A stretch of 64,000 nucleotides of DNA, taken from the NCBI GenBank assembly GCA_026874595.1, contig CM049315.1, forward strand, positions 70,071,916 to 70,135,915, written 5' to 3'. The DNA comes from Sipunculus nudus. Taxonomy: Eukaryota; Annelida; Sipuncula; Golfingiida; Sipunculidae. Below the pieces are notes generated by a model. It had not been told where the DNA came from. It made no database searches and saw only the letters and a program-made list of their open reading frames with translations. Of this stretch, positions 1 through 13,470 are shown one piece after another (the stretch's first letter is position 1; each line of letters starts with the position of its first letter). The translations under genes and the position numbers were made by a program.

Positions 1-2230
1 CCCTACTGTTACCTGTATGTCCTATACCTCACATGTTACCTGCATGTCCTGTATCAAACATATTACCTGTATGTCTTGCACCTTTATTGTTACCTGCATC
101 TCCTGTACGTCATATAACATGTCTGTTGCGAATAACACATTACCTGTCTATTCTGTACCACACATGTTACCTGCATGTCTTGTACCTAATATGTTACCTG
201 TATGTTGTGTACCTCACGTGTTACCTGTATATCTTGCACCTTTACTGTAACCGATATGTCCTTTACCTCACATTTTACCTGTATGCTGTGTACCTCACAT
301 GTTACCTGTATGTCCTATACCTCACATGTATCCTGTATGTCCTATACCTCACATGTTACCTGTATGTCCTTTACCTCACATGTTACTTGTATGTCCTATA
401 CCTCACATATTAAATGTATGTCCTATACCTCACATGTTAAATGTATGTCCTATACCTCACATGTTACCTGAATGTCCTATACCTCACATATAACCTGTAT
501 GTCCTATACCACACATGTTACCTGTATGTCCTGTACCACACATATTACCTGTATGTCTTTCACTTTACTGTTACCTGTATGTCTTGTACCTCATATGTTT
601 CATGTATGTTGTGACCTACACGTTACCTTTCTGTCCTGTACCACACAAATTACCTGTATGTCTTGCACTTTACAGTTACCTGTATGTCTTGCATCTTTAC
701 TGTTATCTGTGTCTCCTGTACCTCATATGTAACCTGTATGTTGTGTATTTTCATGTTACCTGTATGTCTTGCATCTTTACTGTTACCTGTGTCTCCTGTA
801 CCTCATATGTAACCTGTATGTCCTATGCCTCACATATAACCTGTATGTCCTATACCTCACACGTTACCTGTCTGTCGTGTACCACACATGTTACCTGTAT
901 GTCTTGCATCTTTACTGTTACCTGTGTCTCCAGTACCTCATATGTAACCTGTATGCTGTGTACTTCACATGTTAGTTGTATGTTTTGCACTTTACTGTTA
1001 TCTGTATGTCCTATACCTCACATGTTACCTGTATGTCCTATGCCTCACATATAACCTGTATGTCCTATAACTCACACGTTACCTGTCTGTCCTGTACCAC
1101 ACAGGTTACCTGTATGTCTTGCATCTTTACTGTTACCTGTGTCTCCTGTACCTCATATGTAACCTGTATGTTGTGTACTTCACATGTTACTTGTATGTTT
1201 TGCACTTTACTGTTACCTGTATGTCCTATACCTCACATGTTACCTGTATGTCCTTTGCCTCACATATAACCTGTATGTCCTATACCTCACATGTTACCTG
1301 TCTGTCCTGTACCACACATGTTACCTGTATGTCTTGCATCTTTACTGTTACCTGTGTCTCCTGTACTTCATATTTAACCTGTATGTTGTGTACTTCACAT
1401 GTTACTTGTATGTTTTGCACTTTACTGTTACCTGTATGTCCTATACCTCACCTGTTACCTGTATGTCCTATACCTCACATGTTACCTGTATGTTCTATAC
1501 CTCACAGGTTACCTGTATGTCCTATACCTCACATGTTACCTGTATGTCCTATGCCTCACATATAACCTGTATGTCCTATACCACAAATGTTACCTGTATG
1601 TCCTGTACCACACATATTACCTGTATGTCTTGCTCTTTACTGTTACCTGTATGTCTTGTACCTCATATGTTTCATGTATGTTGTGTACTTCACATGTTAC
1701 TTGTATGTTTTGCACTTTACTGTTACCTGTATGTCTTGTACCTCATATGTTACATGTTTGTTGTGACCCACACGTTACCTGTCTGTCCTGTACCACCCAT
1801 GTTACCTGTATGTCTTGCATCTTTACTGTTACCTGTGTCTCCTGTACCTCATATGTAACCTGTATGTTGTGTACTTCACATGTTTCTTGTATGTTTTGCA
1901 CTTTACTGTTACCTGTATATCCAATACCTCACATGTTACCTGTATGTCCTATACCCGACCTATATGACTATATGTGAGGTACAGGACATATAGATAGGAG
2001 ACATATATGTCCTGTAGCTCACATGTTACCTGTATGTCCTGTACCTCACATGTAACCTGTATGTCCTGTACCTCACATGTTACCTGTATGTCCTGTACCT
2101 CACATGTTACCTGTATGTCCTGTACCTCACATGTTACCTGTATGTCCTGTACCTTACCTGTTACCCATCTGTCCTGTACCTTACCTGTTAATGTGTACGT
2201 CCTGTTTTTACATGTTATCTATATTTCTAA
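1..2230. repeat. 27-bp minisatellite with 216-bp higher-order repeat
   Basis: Tandem array with a 27-bp unit built on ACCTGTATGTCCTGTACC followed by TCACATGTT. It runs from the window edge to about 2230, with a short disturbed patch near 1960-2006 where a reversed fragment (ctatatgtgaggtacaggaca) appears. The last copies (about 2007-2150) are nearly identical; the earlier part is diverged and organised in larger units. A marker variant ('gcatctttactgtta') recurs at about 690, 770, 906, 1122, 1338 and 1817, and the 906/1122/1338 spacing is 216 bp, which is 8 x 27. Because 27 is a multiple of 3, several frames stay open through the array and encode a 9-residue repeat of the MSCTSHVTC type. I treat these open frames as by-products: they occur in overlapping frames at once, with no start context or splice signals. 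Confidence 0.9.
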
Positions 2231-2667
2231 ACGTTTACTTTAATATGTTTCGAGGTATACCAGCATGGATAGCGAGTGTGGTGGCTCGCAAGGGTTACAA
2301 AATTTACCGTGGTCCCCAGAATAAGTAAATAGTGTGGAATTAGTACTTATTAATACATAACAATTTTATCACCAAAATATTGCATAAGTTATCAAGAAAT
2401 ATTGTATATATTTTATCATCATTGTACAATGCACTCTGAGGTAAAGTGATGTTTCAGGTTTATTCTTTAAACATGTGCTGCCATCTTTGGAAAAAAAGCA
2501 GTTATACACATATTAATATGGAACATTATAAATCAGAAGTTACATAAAATATGCAAGTGTGAATTTATAGAGTCATGGATATAGCTCTGTAAATGTAATA
2601 CACGCATCTTAAGTAAACAGATCAGGAATTAGATCAACTTGAAAGAAAACAAGATGTAATCATGACA
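2231..2667. other. AT-rich spacer, nothing recognised
   Basis: Unique-looking AT-rich sequence between the 27-bp array and a MITE. No coding signal, RNA gene or repeat structure was seen. Confidence 0.5.
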
Positions 2668-2883
2668 TAGTCGCCAGCGGTTGCCAAGAACCGTGACCTT
2701 CACCTTGGACCGATCATGGCCAAAAAAAATAGGCTTGGACAGGTACCGATTTTACACTTTTCCTGTAAGTTTCAGATCAATTGCTGCAAAATTGCGACCT
2801 GTAGCGTGCGGACAAACAGACAAACAAACAAACAAACAAACACGACGATTAGCCTATAGTCGCCAGACCTAGGCTGGCGACTA
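2668..2883. mobile_element. MITE-like element with TAGTCGCCAGC terminal inverted repeats
   Basis: The ends are an 11-bp perfect inverted repeat: TAGTCGCCAGC at 2668-2678 and GCTGGCGACTA at 2873-2883. The right end is itself a hairpin, with 12-bp arms TATAGTCGCCAG around a 7-nt loop (2855-2885). The interior carries an (AAAC)n-like tract (about 2813-2842) and has no coding capacity, as expected for a short non-autonomous DNA transposon. No clear target-site duplication was seen. The superfamily is not assigned. Confidence 0.6.
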
Positions 2884-3352
2884 TAATGAGATGATGAAAG
2901 CGGAAGAAGAGCTATATGTCCTCGTGATCTACCTCATGCGACAGGGGCGGAACAAGGTCAAGAGGTCAAGATGACTTTTTTTCTCTTAAAGGGACTTGAA
3001 AGAAAAAATAAGTTAATCAAATTTAAGAAAATAATACAATGTGGTTCCAAAGATATTACTTAAAAAAAATCACAAAGACAACGCCTTTGGACGACGACAG
3101 ACCAACCACTGTTTTATCCCCCCTCCCCCTCCCCCCATGGAGTGGACACATAACCATATTAGTACGTAAAAAATAGTAATGAATGAAACAGGAAAACCTT
3201 TACCACTCACACTAGAAATAAGGGCTTGTGACCTTCAAATACCTCAGTATTTGGCGTGTTTAATAAGGGTGTATCCTGTTTTATATTTGATATTCTGACA
3301 GACTTGATCAGCTCTTCCAACCTATGTAGGTTAATAGGTTACAATCAAAATA
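2884..3352. other. Spacer, nothing recognised
   Basis: Non-coding sequence with a short C-rich tract (about 3119-3136). It leads into the 62-bp satellite. No gene evidence. Confidence 0.4.
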
Positions 3353-6300
3353 AGGCCATGGTCACAACATCATATGGTTATCTTCATGGTCGTCTGACAG
3401 ACACTATCTATATTAGACCATGGTCACCACATCATATGGTTATCTTCATGGTCTTCTAACAGACACTATCAACGTTAGACCATGGTCACCACATGATATG
3501 GTTATATCTTCATAGTCTCCTAACAGACACTATCAACGTTAGACCATGGTTACCACATCATATGGTTATCTTCATGGTCTTCTAACAGACATTATCAATG
3601 TTAGACTATGGTCACCACATCATATGGTTATCTTCATGGTCTTCTAACAAACACCATTAATGTGAGACCATGGTCACCACATCATATGGTTGTCTTCTAA
3701 TAGAGAATATCAACGTTAGACCATGGTCACCACATCATATGGTTATCTTAATGGTCATTTAACAGACACTATCAACGTTAGACTATGATCACCACATCAC
3801 ATGGTTATCTTCATGGTCTTCTAAGAGAGACTATCAATTTTAGAGCATGGTTACCTCATCAAGTGGTTATATTCATGGACTTTTAACAGACACTATAAAC
3901 TATAGACCATAGTCACCACATCACAAGGTTATCTTCACGGTCGTCTAACAGACACTATCAACGTTAGACCATGGTCACCACATCATATTGTTTTCTTTAT
4001 CGTCTTCTAACAGACACCATTAATGTTAGACCATGGTCACCATATCATATGGTTATCTTCAAGGTCTTCTAACAGACACTATCAACGGTAGACCATGGTC
4101 ACCACATCATATGGTTATCTTCATGGTCGTCTGACAGACACTATCAACGTTAAATTAGGTCACCACTTCATATGGATATCTTCATGGTCTTCTAACAAAC
4201 ACCATTAATGTTAGAAAATGGTCACCAAATCATGTGGTTATATTCATGGTCTTTAACAGACACTATCAACTCTAGATCATAGTCACCACATCATATGGTT
4301 ATCTTCATGGTCTTCTAATAGAGATTATTAAAGTTAGATAATGGTCACAACATCATATGGTTATCTTCGTGGTCTTTTGACAGACACTATCTAAGTTAGA
4401 CCATGCTCACCACATCATATGGTTATCTTAATGATCTTCTGACAAACACTATCATCGTTAGACAATGGTTACAACATCATATGTTTATCTTCATGGTCGT
4501 CGGAAAAAGACTATCAAAGTTATACCATTGTCACCACATCATATGGTTATTTTCATGGTCTCCTAACAGACACTATTAACGTTAGACAAGAGTCACCATA
4601 TCATATGATTATCTTCATGGTCGTCTGACAGACACTATAAACGTTAGACCATGGTCATCACACCATATGGTTATCTTAATGGTCTTCTAGCATACACTAT
4701 AAACGTTAGACCATGGTCACCACACCATATGGTTATCTTTATGGTCTTCTAACAGACACTATAAACATTAAACCATGGTTTCCATACCATATGATTATTT
4801 TCATGGTCTTCTAATAGACACTATCAACGTTAGACCATGGTCACCACACCATATGGTTATCTTCATGGTCTACTAACAGACACTTTAAACGTAAGACCTT
4901 GGTCACAACACCATATGGTTACCTTCATGGTCTTCTAACAGACACCATTAAGGTTAGACCATGGTCACCACACCATACGGTTACCTTCATTGCCTTCTAA
5001 CAAACAACATTAATGTGAGACCATGGTCCCCATATCATATGGTTTTCTTCATGGTCGTCTAACAGACACTATCAACGTTAGACCATGGTCCCCATATCAT
5101 ATGTTTATCTTCATGGTCGTCTGATAAAGACTATAAAAGTTAGTCCATTGTCACCAGATCATATGGTTATCTTCATGGTCTCCTACCAAACACTATTAAG
5201 GTTAGACAATGGTCACCACATCATATGGTTATTTTCATTTTCTTCCAACAGACACCATTAATGTTAGACCATGGTAACCACATCATATGGTTATCTTCAT
5301 GGTCTTCTCTCAGACACTATTAACGTTAGACCTTGGTCACCACATCATATTTTTATCTTCATGATCTTCTAACAGACACTAAAAATTTTAGACACTGGTA
5401 ACCACATCATATGGTTATGTTCATGGTCTTCTGACAGACACCATTAAGGTTAGACCATGGTCACCACATCATACGGTTACCTTTATGGTCTTCTAACAAA
5501 CACCATTAATATGAGACCATGGTCACCATATCATATGGTTATCTTCAAGGTCTTCTAAAAGACACTATCAACGTTAAACCATGGTCACCACTTCATATGG
5601 ATATCTTCATGGTCTTCTAACAAACACCATTAATGTTAGAAAATGGTCACCAAATCATGTGGTTATATTCATGGTCTTTAACAGACACTATCAACTCTAG
5701 ACCATAGTCACAACATCATATGGTTATCTTCATGGTCTTCTAACAGAGATTATCAAAGTTAGACAATGGTCACAACACCATATGGTTATCTTCATGGTCT
5801 TTTGACAGACACTATCTAAGTTAGACCATGCTCACCACATCATATGGTTATCTTAATGATCTTCTACAATACGCTATCATCGTTAGAAAATGGTTACAAC
5901 ATCATATGTTTATCTTCATGGTCGTCGGAAAAAGACTATCAAAGTTAGACCATTGTCACCACATCATATGGTTATCTTCATGGTCTCCTAACAGACACTA
6001 TTAACGTTAGACCATAGTCACCACATCATATGATTATCTTCATGGTCGTCTGACAGACACTATTAACGTTAGACCATGGTCATCACACCATATGGTTATC
6101 TTAATGGTTTTCTAGCATACACTATCAACGTTAGACCATGGTCACCACACCATATGGTTATCTTCATGATTTACTAACAGACTCTATAAACGTAAGACCT
6201 TGGTCACCACACCATATGGTTTCCTTCATGGTCTTCTAACAGACACCATTAAGGTTAGACCATGGTCACCACATCATACGGTTACCTTCATGGCCTTCTT

Positions 6301-9111
6301 ACAAACAACATTAATGTGAGACCATGGTCCCCATATCATATGGTTTTCTTCATGGTCGTCTAACAGACACTATCAACGTTAGACCATGGTCCCCATATCA
6401 TATGTTTATCTTCATGGTCGTCTGATAAAGACTATCAAAGTTAGTCCATTGTCACCACATCATATGGTTATCTTCATGGTCTCCTAACAAACACTATTAA
6501 GGTTAGACAATGGTCACCACATCATATGGTTATTTTCATTTTTCTTCTAACAGACACCATTAATGTTAGACCGTGGTAACCACATCATATAGTTATCTTC
6601 ATGGTCTTCTATCAGACACTTTTAACGTTAGACCTTGGTCACCACATCATATTGTTATCTTCATGATCTTCTAACAGACACTAAAAATTTTAGACAGTGG
6701 TTACCATATCATATGGTTATGTTCATGGTCTTCTGACAGACACCATTTAGGTTAGACCATGGTCACCACATCATACGGTTACCTTTATGGTCTTCTAACA
6801 AACACCATTAATATGAGACCATGGTCCCCGTGTCATCTGGTTATCTTCAAGGTCGTCTAACAGACACTATAAACATTAGACTATGATCACTACATCATAT
6901 GGTTGTCTTCATGGTCGTCTAACAGAGACTATCAACGTTAGACCATGGTCACCACATCATATGGTTATATTCATGGTCTTTTAACAGACACTATCAACTT
7001 AAGACCATAGTCCCCACATCATATGGTTATCTTCATGGTCTTCTAACAGGCACTATTAACGTTAGACCATGGTCACCACATCATATGGTTATCTAAATGG
7101 TCTTCTAACAGACACTATCAACGTTAGACCATGGTCACCACATCATATGGTTACCTTCATGGTCTTCTAACAGGCACAATTAATGTTAGACCATGGTCAC
7201 CACATCATATGGTTACCTTCATGGTCTTCTAACAGACACCATTAATGTTAGACGATTGTCACCACATCATATGGTTATCTTCATGGTCTTTTAACAGACA
7301 CTATCAACGTTAGACCATGGTAACAACATCATATGGTTATCTCCATGGTCTTCTAACAGACACCATGAATGTAAGACCATGGTCACCACATCATATGGTT
7401 ATCTTCATGGCCTTCTAACAGACACAATTAAGGTTAAACCATTCTCACCACATCATATTGTTATCTTCATTTCCTTCTAAAAGACACCATTAAGGTTAGA
7501 CCATTGTCACCACATCATATGGTTACCTTCATGGTCTTCTAACAGACACCATTAAGGTAAGACCAATGTCACCACATCATATGGTTATGTTCATGGTCTT
7601 CTAACAGACACTATCAACGTTAGACTATGATCGCCATATCATATGGTTGTCTTCATGGTTTTTTAACAGAGACTATCAACGGCAGACCATGGTCACCACA
7701 TCATATGGTTATATTTATGGTCTTTTAACAAACAAAGAACTTTAGACCATAGCCAACAACATACGATTATCTTCATGGTCTTCTAATAGAGAATATCAAA
7801 GTTAGACCATGGTCACCACATCATATGGTTATATTCATGTTCTTTAACAGACACTAACAACTTTAGACCATAGTTACCACATCATATGGTTATCTTCATG
7901 GTCTTCTAACAGACACCATTAATGTTAGATGATTGTCACCACATCATATGGTTACCTTCATGGTCTTCTAACAGACACCATTAAGGTAAGACCAATGTCA
8001 CCACATCATATGGTTCTGTTCATGGTCTTCTAACAGACACTATCAACGTTAGACTATGATCGCCATATCATATGGTTGTCTTCATGGTTTTTTAACAGAG
8101 ACTATCAACGGCAGACCATGGTCACCACATCATATGGTTATATTTATGGTCTTTTAACAAACAAAGAACTTTAGACCATAGCCAACAACATAAGATTATC
8201 TTCATGGTCTTCTAATAGAGAATATCAAAGTTAGACCATGGTCACCACATCATATGGTTATATTCATGTTCTTTAACAGACACTAACAACTTTAGACCAT
8301 AGTTACCACATCATATGGTTATCTTCATGGTCTTCTAACAGACACCATTAATGTTAGATGATTGTCACCACATCATATGGTTATCTTCATGGTCTTTTAA
8401 CAGACACTATCAACGTTAGACCAATGTCACCACATCATATGGTTATGTTCATGGTCTTCTAACAGACACTATCAACGTTAGACTATGATCGCCATATCAT
8501 ATGGTTGTCTTCATGATTTTTTAACAGAGACTATCAACGGCAGACCATGGTCACCACATCATATGGTTATATTTATGGTCTTTTAACAAACAAAGGACTT
8601 TAGACCATAGTCACCACATCATATGGTTATCTAAATGGTCTTCTAACAGACACTATCAACGTTAGACCATGGTCACCACATCATATGGTTACCTTCATGG
8701 TCTTCTAACAGACACCATTAATGTTAGACGATTGTCACCACATCATATGGTTATCTTCATGGTCTTTTAACAGACACTATCAACGTTAGACCATGGTAAC
8801 AACATCATATGGTTATCTCCATGGTCTTCTAACAGACACCATGAATGTAAGACCATGGTCACCACATCATATGGTTATCTTCATGGCCTTCTAACAGACA
8901 CAATTAAGGTTAGACCATTCTCACCACATCATATTGTTATCTTCATTTCCTTCTAAAAGACACCATTAAGGTTAGACCATTGTCACCACATCATATGGTT
9001 ATCTTCATGGTCTTCTTACAGACACCATCGATGTTAGACCATGGTCACCACATCATATGGTTACCTTCATGGTCTTCTAACAGACACCATAATGTTAGAC
9101 CATTGTCACCA
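3353..9111. repeat. 62-bp satellite array, left part
   Basis: About 93 tandem copies of a 62-bp unit containing CCATGGTCACCACATC, then CATATGGTTATCTTCATGG, then TCTTCTAACAGACACTATCAACGTTAGA in variable form. Each unit carries the palindromes CCATGG and CATATG. The array has higher-order structure. A variant with 'gatcgccatatc' recurs at about 7622, 8053 and 8484, a 431-bp step (about seven units). A longer block near 4156 recurs near 5589 (about 1.43 kb), indicating segmental duplications inside the array. The left edge grades into unique sequence at about 3350. The right edge is cut by a solo LTR and the array resumes at 10254. Confidence 0.93.
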
Positions 9112-10253
9112 TGTCACCAGACAATAGGTGACAATATGTACGGTGTTTTGTATCATAGTTTAACGAAGTCTGTTCTCTATTGATATTGACGTGAAGCGTC
9201 ATCCTAAAGCGTTGACAGGTCTTGATTGTATATATATATATTGTGTATTCTTGTATGGAATCCCATCGGCTATCAGCTGATTTATCCGTGTCACGCATCG
9301 TGTGTAATTATTACATTTAGTATGTGGGTCGCCATGGTGACGCTAACAGTCAAACTAGGTCACATATATCCTTATATGGGACACTTGAGAAATAAGCCAA
9401 TCAGAGAACCGGATTGCCGTACACAGTGAACAGGCGATTGTGACGTCAGACTTCAAGAAGAGACGCTGAATGTTGGTTCAGTTGGGTCTTGAAGCTTGAG
9501 GTGGCAGCACGCACGCACGGGAGTAGGAACATTGAAACGCCAGGAACGGCATAGAAGCAAGCTTCTACAAGGACCCAGCTCATGAGAACTCAGCCGTGCT
9601 GCCGACAGAGCTTCGTATTGGCGATATAGTGAAAGAGCGCTCGTCACCTGCCGGCCTAGTTCAGCTTGACCTAAATACATAACCGCCGTAAGCCGTGAAA
9701 CCATTGCTACACGAGCAAGGTCAAGGACTCTAAGCTCTACGTAAACAAAGAGCGCTATTGCATTCATGTGAACGTAAACCTACCCGGGTCGCTGACAAGC
9801 AAGATCAGTTGAAGATCGCTAAACTCAGAAAGACTAGATCTATATGGTGCTAACCATACGCTAGATTCTACACAAAACAGTAACCAGAGATCTCTGAAGG
9901 AACTGAACTTTATTGTTTTTTATACAAACCATGGACTCAGTAAATATCCTGTAATTTTAAGGTGAAGAACTGTCGTATTGACACATCAACGCACACACTC
10001 ACATTTGTGTCTCTGTAAGTATTGTCTTGAATTATATTTGTGAATTTAACCTGATGTCTCATAGTTTCTATTGATCTGGGTGTATGATTGTCTGGTATTT
10101 TAATACACGTCCTTAAAAGAACCTGGAAATGTCACCTGTAATGGCCGGGATCTAATTTCTTGATGAGTGAAATCAAGTGGCGAGCGTAAACCCATCGTAT
10201 GGTTTTATAGGATATATCCGTTGTAAAGTTTTCACGTTAAGTTAGGGGTGACA
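9112..10253 (+). mobile_element. Solo LTR of the Gmr1-like retrotransposon
   Basis: This 1142-bp segment is the reverse complement of the LTRs at 26171-27359 and 31805-32993. It begins TGTCACCAGA and ends GGGGTGACA. It is flanked by a perfect 5-bp target-site duplication, CACCA, at 9107-9111 and 10254-10258, and the satellite register resumes directly after it. There is no internal region on either side, so this is a solo LTR, normally produced by recombination between the two LTRs of a full element. It carries one copy of the terminal 59-bp segment that is tandemly doubled in the full element's LTRs. Open frames inside it (for example 9453-9767 minus) have matching counterparts in the other LTR copies and are not independent genes. 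Confidence 0.93.
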
Positions 10254-11083
10254 CACCACATAATATGGTTACCTTCATGGTCTTCTAACAGACACCATTA
10301 AGGTAAGACCAATGTCACCACATCATATGGTTATGTTCATGGTCTTCTAACAGACACTATCAACGTTAGACTATGATCGCCATATCATATGGTTGTCTTC
10401 ATGGTTTTTTAACAGAGACTATCAACGGCAGACCATGGTCACCACATCATATGGTTATATTTATGGTCTTTTAACAAACGAAGAACTTTAGACCATAGTC
10501 ACCACATCATAAGGTTATCTTCATGGTCTTCTAATAGAGGATATCAAAGTTAGACCATGGTCACCACATCATATGGTTATATTCATGTTCTTTAACAGAC
10601 ACTAACAATTTTAGACCATAGTTACCGCATCATATGGTTATCTTCATGGTCTTTTAATAGAGAATATCAAAGTTAGACCATGGTCACAACATCATATGGT
10701 TATATTCATGGTCTTTTAACAGACACTATCAACTTTAGACCATAGTTACCACATCATATGGTTATTTTCATGGTCTCCTAACAGACACTATTAACGTTAG
10801 ACCATGGTCACCACATCATATGGTTATCTTCATGGTCTTCTAACAGACACCATTAATGTTAGACCATTGTCACCACATCATCTGGTTACCTTCATGGCCT
10901 TCTAACAGACACCATTAATGTTAGACCATGGTCACCACAACATATGGTTATCTTCATGGTCTTCTAACATACACTAATAACGTTAGGCCATAGTCACCAC
11001 ATCATATGGTTATCGTCATGGTCTACCAGCATACACTATTGACTTCAAACCATGGTCACCACATCATATGGTTATTGTTATAT
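10254..11083. repeat. 62-bp satellite array, right part
   Basis: About 13 more copies of the 62-bp unit seen at 3353-9111, continuing after the solo LTR. It includes the 'gatcgccatatc' variant at about 10375, so the flanks of the LTR were one array before insertion. It ends near 11083. Confidence 0.92.
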
Positions 11084-11538
11084 TATCTTGAAATATAACA
11101 ATAATTCATGACTTTTATTTTAACAACTTTGATTTTTAAAAATTACCGTTACCGTGCATATTAAAAGGCAATTAGATAATTTGCATATGCAGAATAATGT
11201 TAGAGAGTATTTTGTTAACAGGGATATTATGTTTTTAATAAACAAAACAGTAATTTGTGTGTTCATTCAGCCAATTTACAGTTTCATATAATTTAAAATA
11301 ACATTGTCATAGATTTAGACACTGTATAAAAATGTACTGTATTTTTATGTACTGATATTGTAAATTTCACTATTCATGACCTTTAAGGGCGTGTTCCAAA
11401 AGAGTGCCCCCGCAGAAACTGTAAATAATGAAGACCTATCTGAAAGCGTTTCAATACATGACTTTTCATGTTACTGAAGATACACATGCATATTCTGAAA
11501 CAGAATTTTATAAATAGAATAATTTATTAACGCCCTTT
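11084..11538. other. AT-rich spacer
   Basis: AT-rich sequence without coding signals or recognised repeats. Confidence 0.4.
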
Positions 11539-12060
11539 TATACCAAATTAACACTACAACTATAACGGTATTCACATAGAGTTAAGAATGGCTGAACATG
11601 CAGATATAAGTATAAAAGTGACGTTATAAATACCAATTACATATACTGCATCAACATTCATCATGGAAATAATATAAAACATTTTTTTTGTTGTTTTTTT
11701 TTTAGATTTTTTAATACCTATATAAAAACTACAACCCAGACGAAATCAACATAGAGTGAAGAATGGCTAAGCATGCAGATAAAAGTGCAATAGTGAAGAT
11801 TATACATACAGATTACGTATATTGCATCAATATTCATCATGAATATAATATGATATTTATTTGTTTATTATTTATTTATTTTTTTTAATTTTTTATATAC
11901 CTATATGAAAACAAGAACCAAGACTGCATTCACATAGAGTGAAAAATGACTGATCATGCAGATATAAGTATAATAGTAAAGATTATACATGCAAATTAAA
12001 TGCATTGCATTAAAATTCATCGTGGAAATTATATAATAAATAATTTTTAAAAAATATGTG
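11539..12060. repeat. Three tandem copies of a ~178-bp AT-rich unit
   Basis: Three diverged copies begin at about 11539, 11716 and 11895. Each contains the ordered landmarks 'cacatagagt', 'catgcagata', 'attatacat' and 'attcatc', then a T-rich tract. A short open frame here (11901-12101 minus) falls inside copy 3 and is not conserved in the others. Confidence 0.75.
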
Positions 12061-12450
12061 TTCAATCTCAAACCAGTTGATCCCTTTACCCTGAGGAACA
12101 ATAACCATGATATAGAAGCAATATTCTGATCTACCTGAAAAACAATTGAAATTTAAATAAATTAAACTTTCTCACAAAGATTATATGTGAACATGGTATA
12201 TTATTAATGTTCAAACGTGCAAAGGCTTTCTCTCGATATCTGATTACAGATGGAAAAGAGCTTGGGATGGACAAAGGCCGCTGCGTGTGTGTAACCGTGT
12301 TTCTGAAAGAAAGGGAGAGACAGCCAGGTAGAGAGAGGATAGAGATGATACCCTGTGACTGTGAGAAGGTACACAGGTTTTATATTGAGAAATGCTCAAC
12401 CTGAAACTAATTCTGTAGGTTAATTAGATCAATTTTAGATTAGTAGATAT
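12061..12450. other. Spacer downstream of the unrecognised gene
   Basis: AT-rich, with a short purine-rich part near 12310-12345. No coding support. Confidence 0.35.
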
Positions 12451-13418
12451 TTATTTACTGACATCGTTAACATTCTTGATGATTCTTTCATGCAGATCTT
12501 GGATATTCTCAGCTTCGATGTAATCAAGAACGCTGAGGTCATCAAATTCATCAGAACACAGGTCCAGCAGTTCAGTGACTGAGGTGATAGTTGAGTCGCT
12601 GAGTGATGACGTCACGCTCAGGGCGTCCAGGTTCTCTTGGACCATATCGTCAAGGATTTCTCCCAGTGGCCTCCCGTCATTATCAGGGATAGAAATATTA
12701 AAAGGCAACACTTTGGGAGGACAGCGCAAATCTTCCTCTTTTAAGCAGATAGAAGTGTTGTCATTTTCCATAAAAAGGTTCTGCAAACCAAAACCGTCTT
12801 CAAAGTCAGGTGATTTTGTGTATTTGTAACACTGCTGCGTTCAAGCGAGACATTCTCTGCAGAGGTTGTGTCCTGAAAATTTACCAAATCATGATTAGTG
12901 GTACAATCTTCTACTTGCTCCTCGTTTGGTGTCCACAAATGCATCGAATCTTCCTCAGCTGACCAAATGGAAGGGTTCTCACTTGGAACAAAAGAGGTAT
13001 CCAGTGTAAACCAATGGTTTTCTACTGTTGTCTCCTGGAAATCAAAAGCGTTTGTATTAGATGTATCGCTTCTGCATTCAAGTGATGCCATTTCTGTAGA
13101 TTTTGTGCTCTGAAAACTAGACAAATTATGGTTAGTGACATTCATTTCGTTAGGCTGACCATACGCCCTCCACAGATGCATAAAATCTTGATATTCCTGA
13201 GGATGTTCATCTTTTCTCGGCCCTCTGAAACAGACAGACAACTTTCTTACCTCCCTCCGTATGAGAGCCGGCAGCCCTCTCATCCTCCTGATGACCTTCA
13301 GAAGTTGTCTGCCCATACTCACCTGTTTACCGCCAGGAGTCGCGGTCTGAGCGTTCACGTGACTTACTTGGGCCGCTGGATTCTTACCGCGGTTGATCAT
13401 CCTGAAGAGACAGCATTT

Positions 13419-13470
<52 letters not shown>

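Noticed and set aside
17-2328. Several long Cys/Thr-rich open frames in the first 2.3 kb
   Set aside because: Produced by a 27-bp tandem repeat that keeps multiple overlapping frames open; no splice or start evidence.
9095-9767. Open frames inside the solo LTR, with equivalents at 26650-27312 and 32284-32946
   Set aside because: They are the same LTR sequence three times; overlapping on both strands and not part of gag or pol.
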